Assembly: GCF_014650495.1 (NCBI RefSeq)
Contig: NZ_BMVB01000007.1
Coordinates: 1-64,000, forward strand
DNA length: 64,000 bases
Source: Streptomyces cinnamoneus
GTDB taxonomy: Bacteria; Actinomycetota; Actinomycetes; Streptomycetales; Streptomycetaceae
Direction: 5' to 3'
Below, in pieces: positions 17,565 through 26,291 of this stretch (positions are counted from its first letter, which is position 1; every line of letters begins with the position of its first letter). A program made the position numbers and the translations under genes. The notes below the pieces were generated by a model that was not told where the DNA came from, made no database searches, and worked only from the letters and a program-made list of their open reading frames with translations.

Positions 17565-20411
17565 TTGCGTAAGCCCAGAGCACGTTCAGGAAGATCGACC
17601 GCGAAGAGCGGGATAGCAGGGGCGGCGGCGCTGCTGGGCGCGGCCGCCCTCGTCGTGTCCGCGGTGCCCGCACAGGCCACCGCGGCGCAGAAGGCCAACG
17701 ACCCGGCCGAGGTGATTCCGGGGAAGGGAACCTCCACCCCCTCCCTCGTGGACGGCATCCGGGAGGGCGTGAAGGCGAGTGGCAGCCCCGCCGACGCGGC
17801 GCGGGGGCACCTCGCGGACAAGAAGGGCCGCTACCGCATCGCCGACCCGGGCCGCGACCTCGCGCCCGTGCAGACCGTCACCAGCGGGCGGACGGAGACG
17901 GTGCGGCTGCAGCAGAAGCACCGCGGCCTCGACGTGCTGGGCGGCCAGTACGTGGTGCGGATGGAGAAGAAGGACGGCAAACGGGTCGTCACCGGCACCT
18001 CCGGCAAGTACTTCACCGCGCTGAAGACCGACACGAAGGCCGAGGTCGGCGAGGAGCGGGCGGTGCAGCGGGCCGTCGCGGCGACGCTCGCCCGGCTCGG
18101 CGGCAAGAAGCTCGGCAAGGGCGACGTCCCCGCCGCCCGGGGCGGGAAGAGCAAGGCGGCCGCGTCGCTGAGCGGCACGGCCCGCGGCCTGGTCGTCCTG
18201 CCGAGGGGCGCGGGGGTGCTCACGCACCACGTGACCGTGCGCGGCTCGGACCCCGCCACGGGGCAGCCCGTGCTGCAGGAGGTCTACATCGACGCCAAGG
18301 CCGGCTACCCGGTCCTGCAGTACAGCGGGATCAAGACCTTCGGCGCCGCCCGGCAGGCGGCACCGGGCGGGAGCCCGGCCAAGGAGACCGGCGGCGGCAA
18401 GGCCCCGGCGGCCGGCGACCGGCACCCCGGGGTCGCCGGGTCCGGCGTCAAGTACGACGGCACCACCGTCGAGCTGGGTCTGTACTTCGACACCGCGCGC
18501 GGCGAGTACGTCATGCGGGACAGCTCGCGGATGTGGGACTCCAGCAAGAACGTGATCTCCACCTGGGACGCGCGCGGCAAGGACGTCATGGAGTCGTCCG
18601 GCCGCTGGCCCGAGGGGATCAAGGAATTCGGTTCCAAGGGGCCGCAGTTCGACAAGGAGGCCACCGAGGCGGGCGCGGTCGACGCGCACTGGGCCGCGGG
18701 CAAGGTCTACGACTACTACAAGAAGGTGCACGGTCGCGACAGCCTCGACGGGCGCGGCACGGCCGTCGACTCCCTGGTCGGCGTGACGTACCTGGGCATG
18801 CCGTACGTCAACGCCAACTGGGACGGCACCAAGATGGTGTACGGCTCGGGCGACGAGGAGTACAAGACGCTCTCGGCCGACCTGGACGTCGTCGGCCACG
18901 AGATGACGCACGGCGTCGTCGAGAACAGCGCCAACCTCGTCTACGCCGGCCAGTCCGGCGCCCTCAACGAGGCCGTCGCCGACTACTTCGGCAACGCCAT
19001 CGCCGTGGACGCGGCCGGCATCTCCATGGACGACCCGGACGCGGGCCTGCTCGGCGGCGACCTGTGCCGCACCAAGTCGCGGCGCGCGTGCGCGCTGCGC
19101 GACCTCAACGACGGCGCGACGACGTCCAAGAACTTCCTGGGCGTCTCCTTCGGCAGCGACAACGGCGGCGTGCACCTGAACTCCACGATCTTCTCGGGCG
19201 CCCTGTGGGACATCCGCGAGGACCTCGGCCGCACCCTCGCCGACAAGATCGCCTACAAGGCGCTGACGGAGTACATGACCCCGCTCGACGGCTTCACCGA
19301 GGGCCGCAACGCGGTCGTCGCGGCCGCCAAGGCCCTGGGGCTTTCGGCGAAGGACCTGAACACCGTCACCCGGTCCTTCAACGCCCACGGCATCGTGCCC
19401 GACTGGGAGCAGGCCCTGGGCGTCGACACCGACCTGCTCATGGGCAGGCTCAACACCGCCGCGACGGGCGTGGGCGCGGGCGGCGGCTGGTGGGCCACCT
19501 CCAAGTCCAACGACGACGGCACCGAGGCGTACTCGGTCTACGCCGGCCGCACGGACGGCAAGGGCAGCCCGAAGCCGATGAGCCCCAACGACGGGCGCTA
19601 CCACGTCGAGCCCGCCACCGACGGCAAGACCGTGGTGTGGCTGGCCTACGGGCCCACGGGCACGGACGTCCTGTCGCGGCCGCTGGCCGGCGGCCCGGTG
19701 AGGAAGCTGTACGGCACCACGGACGACATCCGCGGTCTGGGCGTCGAGGGCGCGGTCGTGGTCTTCGAGGTGATGGACTCCCTCGGCGGACGGCACGCGT
19801 CCTATCTGCGGGCCGGCGACAAGCAGCCGACCTGGGTGGACGAGCGGCGCGAGGACACCGCCACGGCGCGTCCGTCCCTGAAGGGGGGCCGCATCGCCTA
19901 CGCCAAGAGCTACCTTGAGGGCGACACCTACCGGACGGGTGTGGAGGTCCTGGACCTGGGGAGCGGTCAGAAGAAGCTGATGACCCAGCTCGGCGCCCCC
20001 GAGGGCATCGGCGCGACGGCCGTCACCGGCAAGCACGTCTACTGGCTCGCCGACGAGGTCGTCGACGACGGCCAGGTGGCGGTGCGGCGCGCCAACCTCG
20101 ACGGCACCGGCACGACGGACATCAGCAAGGAGAAGGGCGACGGCGCGCTGTTCGCCTCCTCTCTGACGGCCTCCGACGAGGCGGTGACCGTCACCGCTCA
20201 GCTGCCGGACACCGCCTACCGCAACGAGACGACGGCCAAGCTGTGGCAGTTCGGCACGGACGCGGCCCCCGCCCGGGTCCGCGTCTCCTGCAACCGTGGC
20301 GAGCAGGACTCGGCCGCGGCGGCGGGCGGGAAGCAGGTGGTGTGGATCGACGGCACCACCGGCTACACCGACCTGGTGACCCGCACCCGTCCCGCGGGCC
20401 GGTGCGGCTGA
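17565..20411 (+). CDS. Secreted M4-family (thermolysin-like) metalloprotease with C-terminal beta-propeller-like region
   Basis: A 948-residue exported zinc protease. Signal peptide: basic start, hydrophobic core AGAAALLGAAALVVSAVPAQA, cleavage likely after QATA or nearby. A FTP/PepSY-type propeptide spans ~50-270. In the catalytic domain, HEMTH occupies residues 445-449, the third zinc ligand Glu is 469 in GALNEAVADYFGNA, and the catalytic His lies in the later SDNGGVHLNSTIFSGA segment. After ~residue 640 come ~300 residues of repeated strand motifs (DGTEAYSVYAGRTDG; DGKTVVWLAYGPTG; HVYWLADEVVDDG), suggesting a TolB-like propeller. That is an unusual addition to an M4 enzyme. The TTG start is supported by GGAGGGGG and the immediate signal peptide. 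It is convergent with the GH25 gene. Confidence 0.92.
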   Translation: MRKPRARSGRSTAKSGIAGAAALLGAAALVVSAVPAQATAAQKANDPAEVIPGKGTSTPSLVDGIREGVKASGSPADAARGHLADKKGRYRIADPGRDLAPVQTVTSGRTETVRLQQKHRGLDVLGGQYVVRMEKKDGKRVVTGTSGKYFTALKTDTKAEVGEERAVQRAVAATLARLGGKKLGKGDVPAARGGKSKAAASLSGTARGLVVLPRGAGVLTHHVTVRGSDPATGQPVLQEVYIDAKAGYPVLQYSGIKTFGAARQAAPGGSPAKETGGGKAPAAGDRHPGVAGSGVKYDGTTVELGLYFDTARGEYVMRDSSRMWDSSKNVISTWDARGKDVMESSGRWPEGIKEFGSKGPQFDKEATEAGAVDAHWAAGKVYDYYKKVHGRDSLDGRGTAVDSLVGVTYLGMPYVNANWDGTKMVYGSGDEEYKTLSADLDVVGHEMTHGVVENSANLVYAGQSGALNEAVADYFGNAIAVDAAGISMDDPDAGLLGGDLCRTKSRRACALRDLNDGATTSKNFLGVSFGSDNGGVHLNSTIFSGALWDIREDLGRTLADKIAYKALTEYMTPLDGFTEGRNAVVAAAKALGLSAKDLNTVTRSFNAHGIVPDWEQALGVDTDLLMGRLNTAATGVGAGGGWWATSKSNDDGTEAYSVYAGRTDGKGSPKPMSPNDGRYHVEPATDGKTVVWLAYGPTGTDVLSRPLAGGPVRKLYGTTDDIRGLGVEGAVVVFEVMDSLGGRHASYLRAGDKQPTWVDERREDTATARPSLKGGRIAYAKSYLEGDTYRTGVEVLDLGSGQKKLMTQLGAPEGIGATAVTGKHVYWLADEVVDDGQVAVRRANLDGTGTTDISKEKGDGALFASSLTASDEAVTVTAQLPDTAYRNETTAKLWQFGTDAAPARVRVSCNRGEQDSAAAAGGKQVVWIDGTTGYTDLVTRTRPAGRCG

Positions 20412-20478
20412 CGACGCACCGGTGAAGCGGCGCACGAGTGACGTGAGGCCCCGCTGAACCGACGCACCTTCAGCAGGA

Positions 20479-20508
20479 GGGCCCCCGGCGCCGACGTGCC
20501 GGGGGCCC
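20479..20508. terminator. Bidirectional terminator between the M4 protease and GH25 genes
   Basis: An 11-bp GC stem (GGGCCCCCGGC / GCCGGGGGCCC) with an 8-base loop lies in the gap between two convergent genes and is flanked by TTCG on the right side. Confidence 0.8.
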
Positions 20509-20525
20509 TTCGCCGTGCGTGCCGG

Positions 20526-21446
20526 TCAGCCGTAGGCGAGGGCCTTCAGCCGGCTGAGCGAGCCGTTGAAGCGGTTGTGGTCGCCGACCGTCGGGCCGGT
20601 GTCGGTGTACTGCCAGAAGGTGTAGAAGTCCCAGCCCTTCGGGAGCTCACCGGAGGAGGAGCCGTAGCGCGGCACCCACAGCGGGTTGTACCGGGCGAAG
20701 CCGCCGTAGTTGCCGGTGCACTTCTTCCACCAGGTGGTCGAGGTGTAGATGGCCGCGTCGCGCCCGGTGTGGCCCCGGTAGGTGTCCAGGAAGTCGGCGA
20801 TCCAGTCGATCATCCGTTCCGTGCCCATGCCGTAGCAGGCGGAGCCGTAGGGGTTGTACTCCATGTCGAGCACGCCCGGCAGGGTCCAGCCGTCGTCCGT
20901 CCAGCCGCCGCCGTGGTCGACGAAGTAGTCGGCCTGGGTGGCCCCGCTGGAGTTGGCCGGCAGCGCGAAGTGGTACGCGCCCCGGATCATGCCCGCGTCG
21001 TACGGACCGTTGTACTGCTGCGCGAAGTAGGGGTTGGTGTAGCTGGTCCCCTCGGTGGCCTTGGTGTAGGCGAACCTGATGCCGCTGTTCCACAGCTTCG
21101 ACCAGGAGACGTTGCCGTTGTGGCTGCTGACGTCGACGCCTTCGACGGAGGCGCTCTTGGGGCCGCCGGGGGAGAGGTCGGGCAGTGCGGTGCCGGAGGG
21201 CGGGAAGCCGGGCAGGGAGTTGCCCTTGGCGGCCGGGCCGCGCTCGCCCTCGTGGGCGCGGACGGTGGAGCCCATCCAGTCGCGCTCGGGGTGGTCGGGA
21301 CGTCTGTTGTTGCCGGGGTCGGCGCCGGCCGTTCCGGCGAGCGCGAGGATCAGGGCGAGTGCGGTGAGCAGGGAGAGGAGGGAGAGGAGGGTGGCCGCCG
21401 CGGTGGGGGGATGCGGGCGGCCCGGGCCGAAGTGGTGCTCGGGCAT
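20526..21446 (-). CDS. Secreted GH25 family muramidase (Cellosyl/lysozyme M1-like)
   Basis: A 306-residue exported glycoside hydrolase family 25 enzyme that would cut the beta-1,4 MurNAc-GlcNAc bond of peptidoglycan. Signal peptide core ATLLSLLSLLTALALILALAGTAGA. Catalytic domain from ~residue 105: first strand EGVDVSSHNGNVSWSKLW, then IRGAYHFALP, the catalytic DxE motif in VLDMEYNP, and the closing FWQYTDTG. The ATG is chosen over an upstream alternative because GGAGG lies 6 bases before it. Transcribed divergently from a MarR regulator across a 223-base region containing two palindromes. Likely roles are cell-wall turnover or attack on other bacteria; the sequence does not decide. Confidence 0.92.
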   Translation of the reverse strand: MPEHHFGPGRPHPPTAAATLLSLLSLLTALALILALAGTAGADPGNNRRPDHPERDWMGSTVRAHEGERGPAAKGNSLPGFPPSGTALPDLSPGGPKSASVEGVDVSSHNGNVSWSKLWNSGIRFAYTKATEGTSYTNPYFAQQYNGPYDAGMIRGAYHFALPANSSGATQADYFVDHGGGWTDDGWTLPGVLDMEYNPYGSACYGMGTERMIDWIADFLDTYRGHTGRDAAIYTSTTWWKKCTGNYGGFARYNPLWVPRYGSSSGELPKGWDFYTFWQYTDTGPTVGDHNRFNGSLSRLKALAYG

Positions 21447-21490
21447 GACGTGCCTCCGAGGCCATGGTGGGGGGAGCGTGCGGGAGGTTC

Positions 21491-21517
21491 CATGGTCACC
21501 GCATTGGTATGACCATG
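21491..21517. promoter_or_regulatory. Perfect inverted repeat in the GH25 promoter region
   Basis: CATGGTCA and TGACCATG form perfect 8-bp arms 11 bases apart, 45 bases upstream of the muramidase start. The arm-to-arm distance of 19 bases would present both half-sites on nearly one helix face. Cognate regulator unknown; it differs from the MarR palindrome nearby. Confidence 0.5.
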
Positions 21518-21634
21518 TCATTTATCAAGTTATGAGGGGAGACGCGGCCCGCGATAGGGACCCGGGGTGCTGCCGTTGGTCTAATCCTGCGAAATACTGA
21601 CGGAGCTGCGGCTACCCGCCGCAACCCGCAGAAT

Positions 21635-21651
21635 CTTTCAGCGGCTGAAAG
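21635..21651 (+). promoter_or_regulatory. MarR-type operator (autoregulatory)
   Basis: CTTTCAGC-G-GCTGAAAG is a perfect palindrome with 8-bp arms and a single central base, ending 18 bases before the marR start codon and just upstream of the AGGAGAGGG ribosome-binding site. Size and symmetry fit a MarR dimer, so the downstream gene probably represses itself. Confidence 0.7.
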
Positions 21652-21669
21652 AGCAGGAGAGGGCCCGAC

Positions 21670-22164
21670 GTGCACGAGACCAGTAACCCGCCTCGCGAGG
21701 AGGGCGGTCCGAGCGCAGGCGACGGCGGCTGCGTGGACGCCGCCTTCCTCGCCCTGGAGCGCGAGCTGGCCGTCTTCCTGCGCCGCGCCCGGGCCTCCTC
21801 GGGCGAACTGGCCCGCGAGGTCCACCCCGACCTGGAGCCGGCCGCCTACGGACTGCTCGTCAGGCTGGAGGAGGCCGGCCAGCAGCGGGCCACCGACCTG
21901 GCCGCCTACTTCGGCGTCGGCAAGGCGACCATGAGTCGCCAGCTGCGCGCCCTGGGCGAACTCGGCCTGGTCACCCGCGACCCCGACCCCGCCGACGGCC
22001 GGGCCTCGCTCATCCAGATCACCGAGGAGGGCCGTGTCCGCTTCACCCGCGTGCGCGACGCCCGCCGCGCGCAGTACATGAGCAAGCTCGCCGGCTGGGA
22101 CCGCACCGAGGTCGCCGAACTGGCCCGTCTGCTCCACCAGCTCAACGAGCGCGCGGAGTCCTGA
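21670..22164 (+). CDS. MarR family transcriptional regulator
   Basis: A 164-residue winged-helix regulator. The N-terminal helix carries the dimerisation segment (DAAFLALERELAVFLRRAR). The HTH is at ~70-95 (RATDLAAYFGVGKATMSRQLRAL) and the wing at ~100-115 (VTRDPDPADGRASLIQITEEG) with the DxRxxxxxLT-like signature of the family. The GTG start follows AGGAGAGGG. A perfect palindrome immediately upstream suggests autoregulation. The neighbouring divergent GH25 muramidase and the downstream PP2C-like gene on the other strand give no firm clue to its regulon. Confidence 0.93.
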   Translation: MHETSNPPREEGGPSAGDGGCVDAAFLALERELAVFLRRARASSGELAREVHPDLEPAAYGLLVRLEEAGQQRATDLAAYFGVGKATMSRQLRALGELGLVTRDPDPADGRASLIQITEEGRVRFTRVRDARRAQYMSKLAGWDRTEVAELARLLHQLNERAES

Positions 22165-22189
22165 GCCGGGCCACGGCCGCCGGCGGGGT

Positions 22190-22963
22190 CTACAGCTCGG
22201 CATAGACGGCCGCCGCGTCGTCGTGCGGTTTGCCGCGCCGGAAGGCCAGCCCGTCCGGGTCCGCCCGTTCCGCCTGCCGCACCCGGTCGATCAGGGCCCG
22301 CGGCCCCTCCTTCGCCAGGAGCGCGAAGCACTGCGCCCATCCGCCCTCCCCGAACACTTCGACCCAGCGGGACGCGCCGTCGCTGAGCGCTGCCAGCGCG
22401 CGCACCCGTGTGCGCGCCGTGCGACCTGCGACCGCGCGCTCGGCCACGGCCGGATCGGCGGCGGCCGTGAAGAAGCCCCCCTCGGCGTTGCGCTGGGCGT
22501 CCGTCACCGGACCCCGCGCCGCCAGGCGGGCGATGCGCTCGTCCAGCACGGCCGACACCGTGCCGTCCACCGCCTCGACGAGCAGGACGGAGTCCGACAG
22601 CACCAGGTGCTCCACCGCCGACGCGCCCCAGCGCGCCACCACCACGGTCGCCTGCGGGGTGAGACGGTGCGTCAGATCGCAGCTGCCCCGATGGGCGTCG
22701 GCCGTCCGGACGATCGCGGCGGCCAGGCACTGCTGCAGCGTCAGATCGCGCTCCGCGGACGCCAGTTCGAGCAGGGCCCCGCCGAGCCGCGCCGTGAACC
22801 ACGGCACCCCGTGCACACAGCCGGTCCCCCCGTCCGCCGGCGGGGTCACGCCGTCCAGCAGCACCAGGACGCCGCCCTCGCCCGAGGCGGGCAGGGCGAC
22901 GGATGCGAAGTCCTCGTTCGGGCGCCCCGGATCCCCGGGCTGGGCGGCCAGTTCGATACGCAT
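22190..22963 (-). CDS. PP2C (PPM)-like protein phosphatase
   Basis: A 257-residue protein of the PP2C fold. Metal-binding motifs are recognisable: GRPNEDFASVALP near the start (Asp after NE), VLVLLDGVTPP (DG motif), ALSDGASRWVE (SDG), and the C-terminal GKPHDDAAAVYAEL (terminal Asp pair). The order and spacing match Mn/Mg-dependent Ser/Thr phosphatases, though the protein is short and lacks transmembrane or sensor domains. The ATG giving MRIELAAQPGDPGRPNED is preferred to an upstream GTG because it starts at the first strand of the fold. Convergent with marR and divergent from the conservon. It may oppose a Ser/Thr kinase encoded elsewhere. Confidence 0.75.
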   Translation of the reverse strand: MRIELAAQPGDPGRPNEDFASVALPASGEGGVLVLLDGVTPPADGGTGCVHGVPWFTARLGGALLELASAERDLTLQQCLAAAIVRTADAHRGSCDLTHRLTPQATVVVARWGASAVEHLVLSDSVLLVEAVDGTVSAVLDERIARLAARGPVTDAQRNAEGGFFTAAADPAVAERAVAGRTARTRVRALAALSDGASRWVEVFGEGGWAQCFALLAKEGPRALIDRVRQAERADPDGLAFRRGKPHDDAAAVYAEL

Positions 22964-23064
22964 GCGGCCAGTGTGCCGGATGCCCGAATTTCCGCGGCGG
23001 TTGACGCGCATCCTTCCGGCATGCCGGGCGGTTTACCTGATGGAGCACTTGCCGGGGGAATGCG

Positions 23065-25746
23065 GTGGGTGCCACCAGCCAGGGGCCACCAGGGTGGGGC
23101 ACGGACGACAGCAGATTGCGAGCACCGGTGCGGAAGAAGCAGCTTCGCGGCGGCCAGCGCGACCAGCAGACCACGACGGTGCCGGAGCGCACCGCCCGCG
23201 TGCGCAACCGCCTCATCGCCTCCGTCGCCGTCGCCTCCCTCGCGGCCCTCGGCGCGAGCGCCTTCGGCATCGCCGACGCCATACGCGACCTGAGCGACTC
23301 CCGGCGCCTGGCCGCCCTCGCCCGGACCGGCAGCGCCTCCGTCGCCCTCGCCCACTCCCTGGCCGACGAACGCGACGCCATGACCGAGTACGTGGCCGGC
23401 GGCCGCGGCGGTGCACCCTCCTTCGCCGGCGGCGTCTCCGAGGACCAGCGCTCCCGCGTCGACCGGCAGATCCAGGAGTTCCGCGCGGCGGCCCCCGCCT
23501 CGCTGCGCCGCCGCCTCGACGACCTGCCCGAGGTCCGCCGCCGCGCCCTGGCCGGGCCCGGAGACGCCCTCGCCGCCTTCGGCGCCTACACCACCACCGT
23601 CCAGGCCCTGCACACCGCCGCCGCCGGCCTCACCCACCGGCTGCCGTCCCGCGCCCAGTCCGGCGAGGCGGTCGCCCTGCCCGCGCTCGGGCGCGCCGTC
23701 GAGGAGGCGTCCGCCACCCGCGGCCTGCTCCTGGCCGCGCTGGCCGCGCGCGGCACCCAGCCGCAGCTCGCCCTGACGGCCCAGCAGACGGACGTGCGGG
23801 AACGGGCCGCGCTCGCCGACTTCCGCCAGCTGGCCCCCGCCGGCCTGCGCGAGGAGTACGCCCGCACCGTCAGTGGCCCGCAGGTCACCGCGGCCGAGGC
23901 CCGGCTGGCCCGGCTCGCCGCCCGGCCGCAGCCCACGGCCTCCGAGACCGAGCGGCCCGGCCCCGTCCGGGCCGAGCTGACCGCCCGCATCGACCAGCTG
24001 CGCGGCCTCGAATCCGGGCTCGCCACCGAGGAGATGGCCCGCCTGGCGGGCCTGCGCGCCCACGACGTCACCGCCCTGGAGGTCCGCGCCGCGCTCGCCG
24101 CCCTGGCCTTCCTCCTCGTGCTCGGCACCGGAGTGCAGACCGCCCGCTCCATGACCCGGCCGCTCGCCGCCCTGAGGCTGGGCGCCCGCCGCGTGTGCGC
24201 CGACCCGGTGGCGAAGGAGCCGGTCTCCTTCCGCGGCCGCGACGACGAATTCGCCGAGGTCGCCCGCTCCGTCAACGTGCTGCACGGCACCGTCGTCCGG
24301 CTGCGCGAGCGCATCTCGCTGCTGGAGGGCGAGCGCAACCGCCTCGACGTGGCCCGGCAGGACCTCGCCGACGAGCGCGACGCGCTGCGCGGCAGGTTCC
24401 AGGAGCTCACCGAGCACATGGCCGGCCTCTCCGGGCGGGTGCACGCCACCTACGTCAGCCTCTCGCGGCGCACGCTCGGCCTCGTCGAGCAGCAGCTGAC
24501 CGTCATCGAGTCCATGGAGGCCCACGAGGCGGACCCCGACCGCCTCGCCGTGCTCTTCAAACTCGACCACCTCGCCACCCGCATGCGGCGCCACAACGAA
24601 AACCTCCTCGGCCTCGCCGGATCCGAGCACGGCGGCGGCCACACCGGGCCCGTTCCCCTGCTGGACGTCCTGCGGGCCGCCGTCAGCGAGATCGAGCGCT
24701 ACGAGCGGGTGCGCATCCACTCCCTCCCGGCACGGGCCCAGCTCCTGGGCCCCGCCGCCGACGGCGTGAGCCACCTGGTCGCCGAGCTGCTGGAGAACGC
24801 GACGGCCTTCTCCCCGCCGGACGTCCAGGTGCAGGTCTCCGGCTGGCTGCTGGAGAACGGCGAGGTCATGCTCTCCATCCAGGACGAGGGCATCGGCATG
24901 GCCCCCGAGCGGCTGGACGAGCTCAACGCCCTGCTCGCCGAGGCCGACCCCGACCCGCAGCGCACCCGCAGCGGCGAGCGGGGCGAGCCCGTGATGGGCC
25001 TCGGCCTGTACGTGGTGGCGCGCATCGCCGCCCGGCACGGCGTACGGGTCCAGCTGCGCGAGCAGCGGCCGGGCGGCATCACCGCCGTCGTGGTGCTCCC
25101 CGGCCACCTGCTGCCCGCCGGGCCCCCGGCCGTCACCGACCCCGCCACCGCCCCCCCGGTGCCGGGCGCGGCGCGCACCGCGCCCCAGGGCGACTTGCCG
25201 GGAGCGGTCGCGGAGGCCAACTCCCACACGCTGCCCGGTCGTTCCCCGCACGTCACGGCGCCGGTGCCCGGACCGCGGCGGCACGCCCCCTGGGTGGGCA
25301 TGGACGACCGGACTATCGAGCTGACGACGGTGCGCCGCCCCGCCCCGGACCAGGGCCCGCCCCCCTCGCCCGCCGGCCGCCACGGCCGCCAGGCCCCGCC
25401 GCCGCCCCGCACCCCGCGCGCCGAACCCCTGCGCCCGGAGGTCCTGCGCCCGGAGGTCCTGCGGCCGGAGCCGCGGCGTCAGCCCGGCCGGGCCGCCGAG
25501 CCCGCCCCCGCCCCTGACCTGCCCCGGCGGACACCGCGGGTCGTGGCGCAGAAGCCGGTGCCGCTGAGCGTGCGCCAGGGGGTGGACGCCGAGGCGCTGC
25601 GCCGCAAGCTCGCCGGATTCCAGCAGGGGGCACGGGAGGGACGCCGCGACGCCGAGGCGGAGCTGACGGGGCTTGAACGTGGTACGGAACGGAACCGAGC
25701 AGGGGCGCCGGACGAGGGCGGCACTGTCGAGGAGGCACGCGGTTGA
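23065..25746 (+). CDS. cvnA: Conservon sensor kinase-like protein CvnA (NIT domain + HATPase)
   Basis: A large (893-residue) membrane protein that heads a conservon. The first transmembrane helix at ~48-70 (LIASVAVASLAALGASAFGI) is followed by an ~260-residue extracytoplasmic helical domain of the nitrate/nitrite-sensing type, and a second helix at ~345-362 (LAALAFLLVLGTGVQTA). Next come a HAMP-like segment, a coiled coil, the dimerisation region with LFKLDHLATRMRRHNENLL, and a GHKL ATPase (ELLENATAFSPPDV; SIQDEGIGMAPERL; GLGLYVVARIAARHGV). The C-terminal ~180 residues are Pro/Arg/Ala-rich and probably disordered, with a short tandem repeat. GTG start after GGGGGAA. Its stop overlaps cvnB (TTGA). 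Conservons are thought to act like eukaryotic receptor-coupled G-protein modules. Confidence 0.92.
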   Translation: MGATSQGPPGWGTDDSRLRAPVRKKQLRGGQRDQQTTTVPERTARVRNRLIASVAVASLAALGASAFGIADAIRDLSDSRRLAALARTGSASVALAHSLADERDAMTEYVAGGRGGAPSFAGGVSEDQRSRVDRQIQEFRAAAPASLRRRLDDLPEVRRRALAGPGDALAAFGAYTTTVQALHTAAAGLTHRLPSRAQSGEAVALPALGRAVEEASATRGLLLAALAARGTQPQLALTAQQTDVRERAALADFRQLAPAGLREEYARTVSGPQVTAAEARLARLAARPQPTASETERPGPVRAELTARIDQLRGLESGLATEEMARLAGLRAHDVTALEVRAALAALAFLLVLGTGVQTARSMTRPLAALRLGARRVCADPVAKEPVSFRGRDDEFAEVARSVNVLHGTVVRLRERISLLEGERNRLDVARQDLADERDALRGRFQELTEHMAGLSGRVHATYVSLSRRTLGLVEQQLTVIESMEAHEADPDRLAVLFKLDHLATRMRRHNENLLGLAGSEHGGGHTGPVPLLDVLRAAVSEIERYERVRIHSLPARAQLLGPAADGVSHLVAELLENATAFSPPDVQVQVSGWLLENGEVMLSIQDEGIGMAPERLDELNALLAEADPDPQRTRSGERGEPVMGLGLYVVARIAARHGVRVQLREQRPGGITAVVVLPGHLLPAGPPAVTDPATAPPVPGAARTAPQGDLPGAVAEANSHTLPGRSPHVTAPVPGPRRHAPWVGMDDRTIELTTVRRPAPDQGPPPSPAGRHGRQAPPPPRTPRAEPLRPEVLRPEVLRPEPRRQPGRAAEPAPAPDLPRRTPRVVAQKPVPLSVRQGVDAEALRRKLAGFQQGAREGRRDAEAELTGLERGTERNRAGAPDEGGTVEEARG
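25429..25470 (+). repeat. Tandem LRPEV-coding repeat in the CvnA tail
   Basis: A 15-base unit (CTGCGCCCGGAGGTC) occurs twice exactly and then in a third degenerate, shortened copy, giving LRPEV-LRPEV-LRPEP in the disordered C-terminal tail. Confidence 0.8.
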
Positions 25747-26291
25747 CTGCATTTTCCCAGGGGGCGACGCCGGTGACCCCCGTCGGCCCCACCGGTGTCA
25801 CGGCCTTCGGCGTGAGCGAGGAGGCCCGCAACCTGCACTGGTTGCTGACCGATCTCGTCGAGGAGGTGCCGGGCGTGCTGTCCGTCGCCGTCGTCTCCTC
25901 CGACGGGCTGCTGCTCCTGTCGTCGTCCCCCGAACACTCCAGGCCGCCCGGCATCCCCGGCCTGCCCACCCCCACCGGGCCGGGATCGGAGGGCCCGCGC
26001 GGCTCCACCGCCGACCTCGCCACGATCGTCGCCGGGCTGGGCAGCCTGACCACCGGCGCGGCGACGCTCATGGACGGCGGCGCGGTCAAGCAGACGATGG
26101 TCGCGATGGACGGCGGCGGCCTGTTCGTCATGACCATCAGCGACGGCTCCCTGCTGGGCGTCCACACCGCGCCCGACTGCGACATGAGCGTCGTCGCCTA
26201 CCACATGGCACTGTTCGTGGGCCGGGCCGGACACGTCCTGACCCCCGAACTCCGCCGCGAGCTCCGTCAGTCGGTGGAGGCCGTCGGATGA
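25743..26291 (+). CDS. cvnB: Roadblock/LC7 domain protein CvnB
   Basis: A 182-residue roadblock/LC7 protein, the presumed regulator of the CvnD GTPase. Core motifs: NLHWLLTDLVEEVPGVLSVAVVSSDGLLLLSS (in two blocks around residues 30-60) and LFVMTISDGSLLGVHTAPDCDMSVVAYHMALFV. It is longer than the usual ~130-140 residues because of a Pro/Gly/Ser-rich insertion (HSRPPGIPGLPTPTGPG) between strand and helix. The TTG start overlaps the cvnA stop, with GAGGAGG upstream. The ATGA junction to cvnC shows translational coupling. Confidence 0.92.
   Translation: MTAFSQGATPVTPVGPTGVTAFGVSEEARNLHWLLTDLVEEVPGVLSVAVVSSDGLLLLSSSPEHSRPPGIPGLPTPTGPGSEGPRGSTADLATIVAGLGSLTTGAATLMDGGAVKQTMVAMDGGGLFVMTISDGSLLGVHTAPDCDMSVVAYHMALFVGRAGHVLTPELRRELRQSVEAVG

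Noticed and set aside
13487..17821. A 1444-codon minus-strand frame antisense to kgd
   Set aside because: Mirror frame of kgd; no recognisable domain and no ribosome-binding site.
18716..20435. Long minus-strand frames antisense to the M4 protease
   Set aside because: No motifs; the protease strand has signal peptide and zinc motif.
21503..21515. DasR-like site (TGGT...ACCA) in the GH25 promoter
   Set aside because: The centre is 3 bases instead of 4 and outer positions do not fit; it is better explained as part of the longer CATGGTCA/TGACCATG repeat.
22846..25752. Long minus-strand frame antisense to cvnA
   Set aside because: Gly/Leu/Val-rich antisense artefact; cvnA has full sensor and ATPase motifs.
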